This document shows, in pieces, positions 45,101-52,142 of a stretch of DNA of 64,000 bases; position 1 is the first letter of the stretch; each line of letters begins with the position of its first letter. The stretch is from Bradyrhizobium sp. 149. GTDB lineage: Bacteria; Pseudomonadota; Alphaproteobacteria; Rhizobiales; Xanthobacteraceae. Both the position numbers and the translations under genes were made by a program. The stretch spans positions 124,001 through 188,000 of the forward strand of contig NZ_JADPKK010000009.1 in NCBI RefSeq assembly GCF_023073915.1, written 5' to 3'. Below the pieces are notes generated by a model, which was not told where the DNA came from, ran no database searches, and worked only from the letters and a program-made list of their open reading frames with translations.

Positions 45101-45712
45101 CTGCAGCACCATCTGGCCGATGCCGATCGGCGTCTCGGCGCGGCCCTGGCGAAGTGCATCGCTGCGGGCCTGGTCGAGGCCGCCCTCGGTGAGATCGCGG
45201 AAGCCGAGCAGGGTGCGGGCCGTTTCGCTGGCGCCGACGAACAGGCCGTCGGGTGCGAACGCCGCCATCGGCACCTTGGCGCCGTCGACGAGACGAAGCA
45301 GTCGTTCGACCAGCGGCATGGTGCGTAAGCCCGGGTCCATCGCGGTGACGAGCACCGCAGATCCTTGGAAGAATTGGCTGCCATCGGCGAAGTCAAGGCG
45401 GGCACAGGCGCAGGTCATCAGCGTGCCGAGCCGGGCGCCGAAGCCGCGCAGCCGTTCGAGCCGGATGGCGCCCTTCGCGGGCAGCCGGCCGGCGAGCCGG
45501 ACGATCTGGCGGCGGTGGCTGTCGGCGGGGCCGAAGGTCCTGTCCGCGAGCGCGGTGGCGTTGGCCGCGCCAAACAGTCTTGCGCCGACCGGATTGGCCC
45601 AGAGCACGCGCGTGCCGTCGACCGACCAGAGCCAGGCGGGCAGCGGCGAGGTCGCGTGCACGGCCAGCCGGGGATCGCCCACGCCTCGCAACTGGAAATC
45701 CGAACTCGTCAT
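42185..45712 (-). CDS. PAS-domain sensor histidine kinase, PdhS-like
   Basis: An 1175-residue soluble kinase. N-terminal PAS-like region (PAWLWSVDGTRVLWANPVGA); long Pro/Glu/Ala-rich linkers; PAS regions around residues 390-500 (FLWQMDAAGRFVLG), 690-760 (LLDLLPTGILIYRLDRLLYA) and 840-930 (ILDTTAEGIVMFDAEGNI). Then come a HisKA domain with the phosphoacceptor in ISHEIRTPLNAIIGFSEVM and an HATPase domain (MNLISNSIRLA, IRDTGHGL). No receiver domain and no transmembrane helix are seen. The H-box and following ERFGTLGNERYGEYMKDI resemble PdhS/DivJ/PleC kinases, which phosphorylate DivK to control the cell cycle; this assignment is by resemblance. Confidence 0.85.
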   Translation of the reverse strand: MTSSDFQLRGVGDPRLAVHATSPLPAWLWSVDGTRVLWANPVGARLFGAANATALADRTFGPADSHRRQIVRLAGRLPAKGAIRLERLRGFGARLGTLMTCACARLDFADGSQFFQGSAVLVTAMDPGLRTMPLVERLLRLVDGAKVPMAAFAPDGLFVGASETARTLLGFRDLTEGGLDQARSDALRQGRAETPIGIGQMVLQRVGAGADVGLVALIEPAVQQAAPATADVEPKATEDIARQDIAQPEPAPPPPAAAVTEDAQAARSNEAPSDIALFDAFAEPDDAPEATETIAHEPPLSEPATEIVTIQQAVEDAVDAAPDDIAPNTAVEEKAAVQNKTSVEDKTPVENSPEAMVSPQAAPTTPGMVEPPSGHEQPPAPRQHPLRFLWQMDAAGRFVLGSDEFIRLIGPRTAAGFDRPWREIAEEFALDPESRVAQALASKDTWAGITVNWPADGGEHLPVELAGLPVYDGERNFAGFKGFGVCRDLDGLNRLEALRRFELLAEPAAPQSLSADVVEPEPEPAAKSEIKSEIEPEPEAPPPQIEPPEPEPEPEAELPEPITEANSHPTDPETPVETPPNVLPFRAPGDTRSPTLTPVENSAFNELARQLSERLERDRETIAASSEPDTEITPEPPEPQTPHAPAEWLSEPAPPARGHSTRDRALLDLLPTGILIYRLDRLLYANPAFLARMGYASISALEHAGGLDALYVEPGVPATSSTSQAGTPVTISATLATGQEPLPTTEAHLHTIDWDGESAHALICALPQAAPAAAAPVIAETVPAEHIVPEAIVPEILPTAPEPEVGEADAEDLAAILDTTAEGIVMFDAEGNIHACNRSAEALFGYDGETLMQQNLVTLFAPESQHVVIDYLENLKSQDIASLLDHGREVLGREKKGGVIPLAMIMGRTRPDGPNFFAVFRDLSQSKQGESELTQARRLVDGAANAKADMLARISHEIRTPLNAIIGFSEVMISERFGTLGNERYGEYMKDIRASGERVIAIIDDLLELSRIETGKLDLNFANLNLNDLVEACVVVMQPQANRERIIIRTSLGHALPQVNVDARAMRQITMNLISNSIRLASAGGQVIVSTALTDRGEVALRIRDTGHGLTEREVAAAMEPFRTPPPGDAEDSSALSLSLTKALVEANRARFNIKSAGHSGTLIEVVFAPALAKA

Positions 45713-45952
45713 CCGACCGGCTTCGCGTCCCGTTTGTCAGCACCAGGACTGCCGGAATGGCAGCCTTAAGAAAGAGTTAGTATCGCCCGCAGCCGCAGGC
45801 AGGTCCACGGCCCCAGCCTACGGAGCAAGCCCTAAAGCCGCGATAACCTTAATGTGGCCGCCCCCGCAAGCCGCAGCCCGGCCGCATCCGCAGGATTCGC
45901 GCGGAGGCGGATCGTGCCTCTCGGGCAACCGACTCGCGCCCCGACCGCAGTG

Positions 45953-46097
45953 CGTTCCCTCCCCCTTGTGGGGGAGGGCTAGGGAGAGGGGTAGCCCAGC
46001 AAAAGGTGTCGGTTGACGATGCACCGAGGGCGGGCGCGCCGGACAGAATCCCCGCGTGGCACCCCCTCCCTGACCCTCCCGCAAGGGGGAGGGAACG
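45953..46097. repeat. 145-bp palindromic element with 16-bp terminal inverted repeats
   Basis: CGTTCCCTCCCCCTTG (45953-45968) matches its exact complement at 46082-46097. Next to each end, GGGAGGGCTAGGGAGAGGGGT and CACCCCCTCCCTGACCCTCCC are near-complementary, so the element can form a long stem. It sits in the 644-bp gap between the kinase start and the phasin gene; no gene is seen in that gap. Confidence 0.75.
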
Positions 46098-46355
46098 GAA
46101 AGAGTGGTGCTTGGCGCACCCAAACACCTCAACCACCGGTTCCCCACTCGTGGAACCTCATCCTCTCCGAGATTATTTTCGCAATGCACCCTCCGGAACC
46201 GTTGCGTTGCACAATGTTGACATTTTAAGCAGGCATGGTCTGGCCGCTGGGCGAGCCATCATTCGTTTTGTGTTTCCAGTCTTCGCTCCCGCCACCGGTT
46301 GGCGGGCGCGGCCTGAAGGCTCACTCCGTTTTTTCATTTAGTGTGAGGGATAACC

Positions 46356-46790
46356 ATGACAGGTACGACTGATCCGTTTTCTGCCTCGATCATTCCGTTC
46401 GAGGTCCCCGAGCAGATGCGTGCGTTCGCCGAAAAGGGCGTGTCGCAGGCCCGCGAGAGCTACGCCAAGTTCAAGGACGCCGCCGAAACCCATAACGGCA
46501 CCGTCGAGGCCGTGTTCACCACCGCCAGCAAGGGCGCGAGCGAGTACACCGCCAAGCTGGTGGAGTTCATGAAGGCCAACACCACGGCCCAGCTCGACTT
46601 CGCCCAGCAGCTGTTCAGCCTCAAGTCGCCGGCCGAAGCGCTGGAGCTGTGGACCGGCCACACCCGCACCCAGCTCGAGACCCTGCAGTCCCAGGCCAAG
46701 GAGCTGGTCGAGCTGACCCAGCGCGTCGCCGCCGCGACCGCCGAGCCGATCAAGGCCAGCGCCGCCAAGCTCTACACGCCCGCCGCCTAA
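46356..46790 (+). CDS. phasin
   Basis: A 144-residue amphipathic helical protein of the phasin family that coats polyhydroxyalkanoate granules. The signature is FEVPEQMRAFAEKGVSQARESYAKFKDAAE, split here by the family's helices, followed by HNGTVEAVFTTASKGASEYTAKLVEFMKAN and AEPIKASAAKLYTPAA. Length and composition fit. Upstream at about 46184-46215 there are TGCA-containing inverted motifs (CGCAATGCA and TTGCGTTGCA) that may bind the PHA regulator PhaR; this is a guess. A terminator follows. Confidence 0.88.
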   Translation: MTGTTDPFSASIIPFEVPEQMRAFAEKGVSQARESYAKFKDAAETHNGTVEAVFTTASKGASEYTAKLVEFMKANTTAQLDFAQQLFSLKSPAEALELWTGHTRTQLETLQSQAKELVELTQRVAAATAEPIKASAAKLYTPAA

Positions 46791-46813
46791 GCGGATTGGC
46801 TCGTTTGAGTTAA

Positions 46814-46840
46814 AAAACCCGGGCCTAGAGCCCGGGTTTT
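46814..46840 (+). terminator. bidirectional intrinsic terminator after the phasin gene
   Basis: Stem AACCCGGGC / GCCCGGGTT (extended by A-T pairs) with loop CTAGA, followed by TTTTGC. Confidence 0.92.
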
Positions 46841-46984
46841 GCTTTGGAAATAACCTTGCTCGGGAGACATTTTGCGGGTCGCGCGGCCTTGCCAAAAACG
46901 CCCGTTGCACCTAGTTTCCGCCCCGTCCAGCCCCCCTCAGGTACCGGCCCTTTCAGGGCGCCCAGAGGCGCGGCTCGCAAGGAT

Positions 46985-47061
46985 GCAGTTGTAGCTCAGT
47001 TGGTTAGAGCGCCTGTCTGTGGAACAGGAGGTCGGTGGTTCGAGCCCACCCAACTGTACCA
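46985..47061 (+). tRNA. tRNA-His (anticodon GUG)
   Basis: A 77-nt cloverleaf with encoded CCA: acceptor GCAGTTG/CAACTGT, D arm GCTC...GAGC, anticodon stem CCTGT/ACAGG with loop CTGTGGA (anticodon GTG, histidine), T arm GGTGG-TTCGAGC-CCACC. Position 73 is A and the base before nucleotide 1 is T, with a G1-U72 pair, so the usual G-1:C73 identity pair is absent. This matches the unusual tRNA-His known from one alphaproteobacterial clade. It borders the accessory region carrying CBASS genes. Confidence 0.95.
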
Positions 47062-47190
47062 ACGATCCCGATCAGGTAGCAGCCTGTTGAACATACCCGA
47101 GTTCAAGCAACTCTGTTGCGGTTAGGTCATCTTGATCAGAGATTGAACATGCCACCCGTCTCGACCGAGCCAGACTAGCAGTAGCGCTAA

Positions 47191-47565
47191 CTATTTCGAG
47201 CCGCGCCCGAAGATGAAAGCTAGAGCAGCAGCAGAAAATCCCATGCAGCGCTCGGCCTGCTTACCCCAAAAATCGGCAACATCTGGAAATTTTGCAGCGA
47301 CGGTCCAGCAACCGGCTGCACAAAGCAAACCGAATATCGTAGCGAGGCATGCAATCACGACAGGCGCCGTGGCTTCGCCACCTAAGGCGCGACCAAAGAA
47401 TCCGAGATTCTGCTTATGCATCGTCTCGGCATGTCTATTGGTCTCTTTAGTCAGTGCAAGCTGAAAGCCATGCGCCCCGGTTAGCGCATCCGTAAGCTCT
47501 GGATCGCTATCCGTTTTCTGGACAACAGAGCCCTTCGCTTCTTCGCGTTTAGATGCCGTACTCAA
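47191..47565 (-). CDS. two-helix membrane protein paired with ImmA/IrrE protease
   Basis: A 124-residue protein. Residues 1-60 are polar and helical (SDPELTDALTGAHGFQLAL, ETNRHAETMHKQN). Two transmembrane helices follow, at about 66-90 (APVVIACLATIFGLLCAAGCW) and 106-120 (ERCMGFSAAALAFIFG). It starts with TTG at 47565 and overlaps the end of the protease gene by 17 bases, so the two are translationally linked. No family recognised. The topology would suit a small membrane effector or a sensor for the protease. Lower GC than the core genes, consistent with transfer. Confidence 0.65.
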   Translation of the reverse strand: MSTASKREEAKGSVVQKTDSDPELTDALTGAHGFQLALTKETNRHAETMHKQNLGFFGRALGGEATAPVVIACLATIFGLLCAAGCWTVAAKFPDVADFWGKQAERCMGFSAAALAFIFGRGSK

Positions 47566-48052
47566 AGGAAAGCCTGTTCTTGATTACCGGAACAGAGACT
47601 GCAAAGAGCTTCGATAGTTCCGATAGAGACAGCTTATCCCAATACAAGTCCAACATCGATCTCGGCACCAAGAGGTTTGCAGCGAACGCATTCGCTTCTT
47701 TCTCGTGGGGATCGTCATCCGCTAAAAGCTGATCGCGGTACAAAATTTTATAGTCGGCAGACTTGGCCCATTCTTCATGCAGAATTTTGTGGCCCAACTC
47801 ATGCGCAATCGTGAATGTCTGGCGCAAAGCAAATTCTTCGCTATTCACATAGATGGAATTTTCTGCGGGATCGTAGAAGCCTGAAATATTGTCGTGCTCG
47901 CGGTCAAATTCAACGAAAACGACCTTCATCCCTAAGTTGCGCGCAATCGTAACGGGGTCTACGGGCGGGAAATCGATCCCAAAGTCACCAAGAAGTCGCG
48001 AGGCCTCCGACTTAGCCCGACGATAATTCGGCTTTTCCAACGTAGCTAACAT
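47549..48052 (-). CDS. ImmA/IrrE family metallopeptidase (CapP-like context)
   Basis: A 167-residue zinc protease. The active site is HELGH (84-88, in TFTIAHELGHKILHEEW) with a probable third ligand Glu119 in EKEANAFAANLLVP, and the fold's N-terminal PPVDPVTIARNLGMKVVF is typical. Family members cleave repressors, as ImmA does in ICEBs1 and IrrE in Deinococcus; CapP does this for CBASS operons by cleaving CapH. It is divergent from the CBASS operon, 374 bp away, and overlaps a membrane-protein gene. No HTH gene is present. ATG 48052 follows GGGGGAGCGGAGAC. Confidence 0.82.
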   Translation of the reverse strand: MLATLEKPNYRRAKSEASRLLGDFGIDFPPVDPVTIARNLGMKVVFVEFDREHDNISGFYDPAENSIYVNSEEFALRQTFTIAHELGHKILHEEWAKSADYKILYRDQLLADDDPHEKEANAFAANLLVPRSMLDLYWDKLSLSELSKLFAVSVPVIKNRLSFEYGI

Positions 48053-48425
48053 GTCTCCGCTCCCCCGGCAGGGGGAAAGTAGTGATTCGTTGTTAATAAG
48101 TCCATACGTGGCCCTATAGTAAATCTTTGAAAAGACTGAAGTTCCTTGTCTTGAAGAGAAAATTCGGTAGCCCTCGTAAGGGGCTAGCCGTAACCTCGCA
48201 TCTAGAATTTTTTTCCAGTTGCCCCCAAATCTCACATAGATAACTCGGCACTTCAAACTGACCGAGCCCCTCGATTTTCATAAGAACAAAAATAGAACAA
48301 AATCCCATTCCCGGCAACCGCTTCAAACTTGTGTAGAGCAGGTATTGCGCGTGCTATGCGTGTCAGAACATTTGACGAACGGTCTATACTTTCCGCCTGC
48401 GACTGAGTCCTGTCGGAGCAGACGA
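48053..48425. promoter_or_regulatory. divergent control region between the protease and CBASS operons
   Basis: A 373-bp AT-rich gap without a gene. A near-perfect inverted repeat GGTAGCCC (48166-48173) / GGGCTAGCC (48181-48189) lies on the protease side. A TATACT box near 48387 precedes the CBASS operon. An open frame extends the protease upstream to 48256 but has no recognisable domain. It probably carries both promoters and shared control. Confidence 0.5.
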
Positions 48426-49358
48426 ATGGACCAAAAGGCGAAGGTTGGGCGGATACTTAGCCTCGATGGCGGAGGCGCGAAGGGTTTCTATACCTTGGGT
48501 GTTCTCCGAGAGCTGGAGGGCATGCTCGGTGGCAAGCTCCACGAGCATTTCGACCTTATCTTTGGGACCAGCACGGGCGGCATCATTGCCGCCCTCCTAG
48601 CGCTTGGGAAGAGCGTCAAGGAGATCAGTGATCTATACGAAGGCAATGTCCCTGGAGTGATGCAGAGGAAGAAGCGTGCGGAGAAGTCCGCGGCTCTCGC
48701 CTCGTTGGGCGACAGGGTTTTCAATGACGCGTCGTTCGCCGACATGAAGACTGGTGTCGGGATTGTAACTACGCGATGGGTGATCGAACGCCCGATGATC
48801 TTCAAGACCAGTATTGAGCAGGCCCATGGACGCATGGGGACGTTCTCACCCGGCTTTGGCGTGCGCGTCTCGGACGCCGTCCAGGCCTCGTGCTCGGCAT
48901 TTCCGTTCTTTGATAGGAAGACGGTTAAGACCGATAAGGGGGATCTCGTCGAGCTAATCGACGGCGGCTACTGCGCCAATAATCCGACGCTCTATGCCAT
49001 TGCAGATGCGATCATGGCCTTAAAGCTAACGCCTGAACAGTTGCGCGTCGTTAGCGTGGGCGTCGGTGTCTACCCAGCACGGAAGCAGCCTTGGTACAGT
49101 ACGTCTAAATGGACGCAGAAGCTCTTGAGCGTTCAGCTGCTCCAGAAGACGCTAGAAATCAATACGCAGTCGATGGATCAGCTCCGGCATATCTTGTACC
49201 GGAACGCGCCGACCGTGCGCATCAATGACACATTCGAGCAACCCGAGATGGCGACCGATCTTTTCGAGCACAATATGCAGAAACTAAACATCCTACGGCA
49301 ACGCGGAGCGGAGTCGTTCGGCAAGCAAGAAGCGGATTTGAAAAAATTGTTCAGTTAG
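48426..49358 (+). CDS. capV: CapV-like patatin phospholipase, CBASS effector
   Basis: A 310-residue patatin-like lipase. The oxyanion loop DGGGAKG (14-20), nucleophile Ser49 in GTSTG, and the catalytic Asp179 in DGG (LIDGGYCANNP) are all intact. CapV phospholipases are switched on by the cyclic nucleotide made by the partner CD-NTase and destroy the cell membrane of infected cells. The gene starts at ATG 48426 (GGAG upstream) and is followed after 15 bp by the CD-NTase gene, which makes a two-gene CBASS operon. Its GC content is lower than that of the core genes. Confidence 0.88.
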   Translation: MDQKAKVGRILSLDGGGAKGFYTLGVLRELEGMLGGKLHEHFDLIFGTSTGGIIAALLALGKSVKEISDLYEGNVPGVMQRKKRAEKSAALASLGDRVFNDASFADMKTGVGIVTTRWVIERPMIFKTSIEQAHGRMGTFSPGFGVRVSDAVQASCSAFPFFDRKTVKTDKGDLVELIDGGYCANNPTLYAIADAIMALKLTPEQLRVVSVGVGVYPARKQPWYSTSKWTQKLLSVQLLQKTLEINTQSMDQLRHILYRNAPTVRINDTFEQPEMATDLFEHNMQKLNILRQRGAESFGKQEADLKKLFS

Positions 49359-49373
49359 GGATAGGGAAGGCTT

Positions 49374-50276
49374 ATGACTATTCCAGAAAACCAGCTTGAG
49401 ACGTGGACGCATATCGGAGCGGCTCAGCAGTCCGCGACAACCTACCAATCGATCAAAAGTGTCATCGAACACAAGGACGCATCGTATTCGACGAGGAACA
49501 TTGACTCGTTTCTACAGGGCTCATACGGCAACGACACGAATGTCTATGGTGCGGATAGCGATGTCGATATCGTGCTGCGGACGAAGGGTATGTTCTACTA
49601 CAACGTCGATAACTTGTCGGGGCCAGAGAAAGCAGCATTCAAGAGTGTCTATCCGAAGGTCGCTGAATATGACTTGAAGTCGTTCCGGACGGATGTGATC
49701 GCGTGGCTTTCTAAGCAGTATGAGAGCGATCTTGATACATCTGGCAAGAAAGCGTTGCGGCTGAAGGCCAATGGAACGCGTCGTAACGCCGATATCTTGC
49801 TCGTGGCGCCGCACAAAAAATACACCCGCTACTATAGTGAACAGGACAATGAATGCGTCGAGGGCGTCATGTTCATCACGACGGATGGGGCAAATATCGT
49901 CAACTATCCGAAACAACACTCGGAAAATATGACCCGAAAGCACCAAGACACGAACTCGTGGCTGAAGCCGACAGTGCGCATCTTCAAGAACATCCGAAAT
50001 CGACTTATCCGCGACGGGAAGATTAAGAATGGAATTGCGCCGTCGTATTTCATCGAGGGGATGCTGTCTAATGTGCCGACGAACCAGTTCGGCGTGTCGT
50101 ACCAAAACACGGTCGATAATTGTTTTGACTGGCTAGGTAAGGAAAATGCAGGCCACTTGATGTGCGCCAACGGCATTCATCCCCTTATCCGTGACAACAC
50201 ACATATGTCTTGGCCTATCCAAGGTTACATCGACCTCATGGCGGAAAGTCAGAAGCTTTGGCTTCAGTGGAAATAG
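49374..50276 (+). CDS. CD-NTase (cGAS/DncV-like nucleotidyltransferase)
   Basis: A 300-residue enzyme with the nucleotidyltransferase signature GSYGNDTNV and DSDVDIV (GS at 49-50, metal-binding Asp63 and Asp65) and a third catalytic Asp140 in RRNADILLVA. The helical part has NYPKQHSENMTRKHQDTN and a C-terminal NTase-associated helical domain. Such enzymes make cyclic di- or trinucleotides after phage infection. The sequence style looks closest to clade E, but this is from memory. It forms an operon with capV; Cap2 and Cap3 are absent, so it is a type I CBASS. Confidence 0.85.
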   Translation: MTIPENQLETWTHIGAAQQSATTYQSIKSVIEHKDASYSTRNIDSFLQGSYGNDTNVYGADSDVDIVLRTKGMFYYNVDNLSGPEKAAFKSVYPKVAEYDLKSFRTDVIAWLSKQYESDLDTSGKKALRLKANGTRRNADILLVAPHKKYTRYYSEQDNECVEGVMFITTDGANIVNYPKQHSENMTRKHQDTNSWLKPTVRIFKNIRNRLIRDGKIKNGIAPSYFIEGMLSNVPTNQFGVSYQNTVDNCFDWLGKENAGHLMCANGIHPLIRDNTHMSWPIQGYIDLMAESQKLWLQWK

Positions 50277-50446
50277 TTGCCTCATGATGGTACCAGCAAT
50301 TGCGGTGATAGTGCATGAAACTCTCAACGCGGCAACGCTGCTCAAAGCCAATCTTTCGCCCTGTCACCGTAGCCCCTCGGTTCGCAATGCGCTATCGGTA
50401 GCGAGCCAAGGACGTTCATGAACAAGCAAGCCGGGCGAAAAAGATC

Positions 50447-51121
50447 GTGAGTTTCTTCGAGCGTCTCAAGACAGAAGCATCCGTTGAGTGGCGGGCTTAT
50501 ACCGAGCACCCCTTCACGAACGGATTGGCAGACGGCTCGCTCCCTGAAGCAGCGTTTCGTCACTACCTCGTGCAAGACTACTTGTTCCTCATCGAGTTTG
50601 CTCGCGCCTACGCGCTCGCGGTCTACAAGTCGCCCAGACTTGCCGACATGCGTGAAGCAGCGGCCGGCCTTTCGGCCATCCTCGATGTCGAGATGAACTT
50701 GCATGTGAAGCTCTGTGCCGATTGGGGACTGTCCCCGACCGACCTTGAACAGGCCCCTCCGGCGGCCGAGATGCTGGCCTATACACGCTACGTGCTCGAC
50801 GCGGGAATGCGCGGCGACCTGCTGGCTCTCAAGGTGGCGCTTGCCCCCTGCGTGATCGGGTACGCGGAGATCGCAACGCGGCTCGCCTCGCTCCCCCTCG
50901 CGGACGCTGCGACGAACGCCTACCGCGTCTGGATCGCCGAGTACGCCGGCGCGCCGTACCAGGAGGTCGCTGGCAAAGCGCGGGCGCATATGGAGCATCT
51001 CGCCGATCTCTACGCCACGCCGGCCCGCGAGGCAGAGCTGATTGCGATCTTCAAGGAAGCCACCCGACTCGAGACGGACTTCTGGGAGATGGCCTGGCGC
51101 GCGGGCCAGCGGGTTCAATAG
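50447..51121 (+). CDS. tenA: TenA family thiaminase II
   Basis: A 224-residue helical bundle enzyme that hydrolyses aminopyrimidine derivatives for thiamin salvage. Asp44 (YLVQDYLF), the nucleophile Cys135 (ALAPCVIGYAEI) and a C-terminal Glu214 (DFWEMAW) are in the expected places. The start is GTG 50447 and no strong ribosome site is visible, perhaps because the accessory region was inserted just upstream and displaced the original 5' region. GC content returns to the core level here. Confidence 0.9.
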   Translation: MSFFERLKTEASVEWRAYTEHPFTNGLADGSLPEAAFRHYLVQDYLFLIEFARAYALAVYKSPRLADMREAAAGLSAILDVEMNLHVKLCADWGLSPTDLEQAPPAAEMLAYTRYVLDAGMRGDLLALKVALAPCVIGYAEIATRLASLPLADAATNAYRVWIAEYAGAPYQEVAGKARAHMEHLADLYATPAREAELIAIFKEATRLETDFWEMAWRAGQRVQ

Positions 51122-51197
51122 CCCTTTCGGCGTTCGTCAGGTTCATCACCTGGAAGTTTTACAATGACGATTGGCTTCGCCTGAAAGCAGATCTCGT

Positions 51198-52142
51198 CTA
51201 CTTCGCCCCCGTTACGATCATCACCACCACCGGCAGCGTCACCGCTGCCAGCAGCGTCCCCAGCGCCACCGCGCCCGACACCGGGTTCACCAGCCGCTGG
51301 TACTGAACCGCGAAGATGTACGCGTTGGCGCCGGTCGGCATCGCCGCGAACAGCACGATCACGCCGGCAGCGACCGGCGGCAGGCCGAGCAGCTTTGCCA
51401 GCACGAACGCGGCCGCCGGCATCGCCAGCAGCTTGAGCGCGCTCATCACCACGACGCTCACCATCTCGCCCTTCACCTCGAACCGGAACAGAGTGATGCC
51501 GAGCGCAATCAGCGCGGCCGGTGATCCCGCTTGCGCCAGCAACTCGATGGTCCTGTCGACGACGGGATTGAGGCCGAGGCCGGAGAAGCGCCAGACGACG
51601 CCAAAACCGATCCCCAGCATCAGCGGATTGCGCGCGAGATCCGCGAGCACCGGCAGGATCACCGCGAGGGGTGAGCCCTTCCGTTTGCGACTGACCAGCT
51701 CCATCTGAAGGATTCCGCAGAGCCACAGCAGCGGCGTGTTCACCGACAGGATCAGCGCCATGGGCCCGGCCCCCTCGTTGCCCAGCGCCGAGAGCGTCAG
51801 GGGAATGCCGAGCATCACGATGTTGCCGTAGACCGAACCGATCGCGAATACCACGCCGTCCGCGTGGTCCTCGCGCCGCTCGCGCAGCGCGGCCGAGAGC
51901 GCCAGCGCCGCGATCCAGGTCATCGCCAGCGCGCCGTAATAGGCGCCCCACATCCGCCAGGGACTGACGTCCGGGAATTCCGACACGACGATGGTGCGGA
52001 ACAGCAGCGCGGGAATCGCGATGCTGAAGGCGAATTCGGAGATGCCCTTGTGCGCGCTCTCGGAGACGAAGCGAAACAGCACCGCGGCATAGCCGGCCGC
52101 GATCAGCGCAAACACCGGCGCGACGATCAACACAGTGGCCAT
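51198..52142 (-). CDS. AEC family transporter
   Basis: A 314-residue membrane protein with about ten helices, of the auxin-efflux-carrier family. Signature stretches are MATVLIVAPVFALIAAGYAA, FAFSIAIPALLFRT (the conserved N-terminal P-x-L-L), GSVYGNIVMLGIPL and the second-half LFAAMPTGANAYIFA. Bacterial members export or import small organic acids such as malonate or malate. Transcribed convergently to tenA. Substrate unknown. Confidence 0.88.
   Translation of the reverse strand: MATVLIVAPVFALIAAGYAAVLFRFVSESAHKGISEFAFSIAIPALLFRTIVVSEFPDVSPWRMWGAYYGALAMTWIAALALSAALRERREDHADGVVFAIGSVYGNIVMLGIPLTLSALGNEGAGPMALILSVNTPLLWLCGILQMELVSRKRKGSPLAVILPVLADLARNPLMLGIGFGVVWRFSGLGLNPVVDRTIELLAQAGSPAALIALGITLFRFEVKGEMVSVVVMSALKLLAMPAAAFVLAKLLGLPPVAAGVIVLFAAMPTGANAYIFAVQYQRLVNPVSGAVALGTLLAAVTLPVVVMIVTGAK

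Noticed and set aside
48053..48256. A CapH-like HTH repressor fused to or upstream of the protease
   Set aside because: The open 68-residue extension upstream of the protease start lacks helix-turn-helix features, and no other short frame in the gap has them.
47191..50276. Cap2/Cap3 ubiquitin-like CBASS accessory genes
   Set aside because: All coding space in the island is taken by the four described genes; no E1/E2 or JAB-domain motif is seen.
50276..50446. A direct repeat of the tRNA-His 3' end marking an attachment site
   Set aside because: Only GGTACCA near 50287 resembles the tRNA end; this is too short and too common to call an attachment site.
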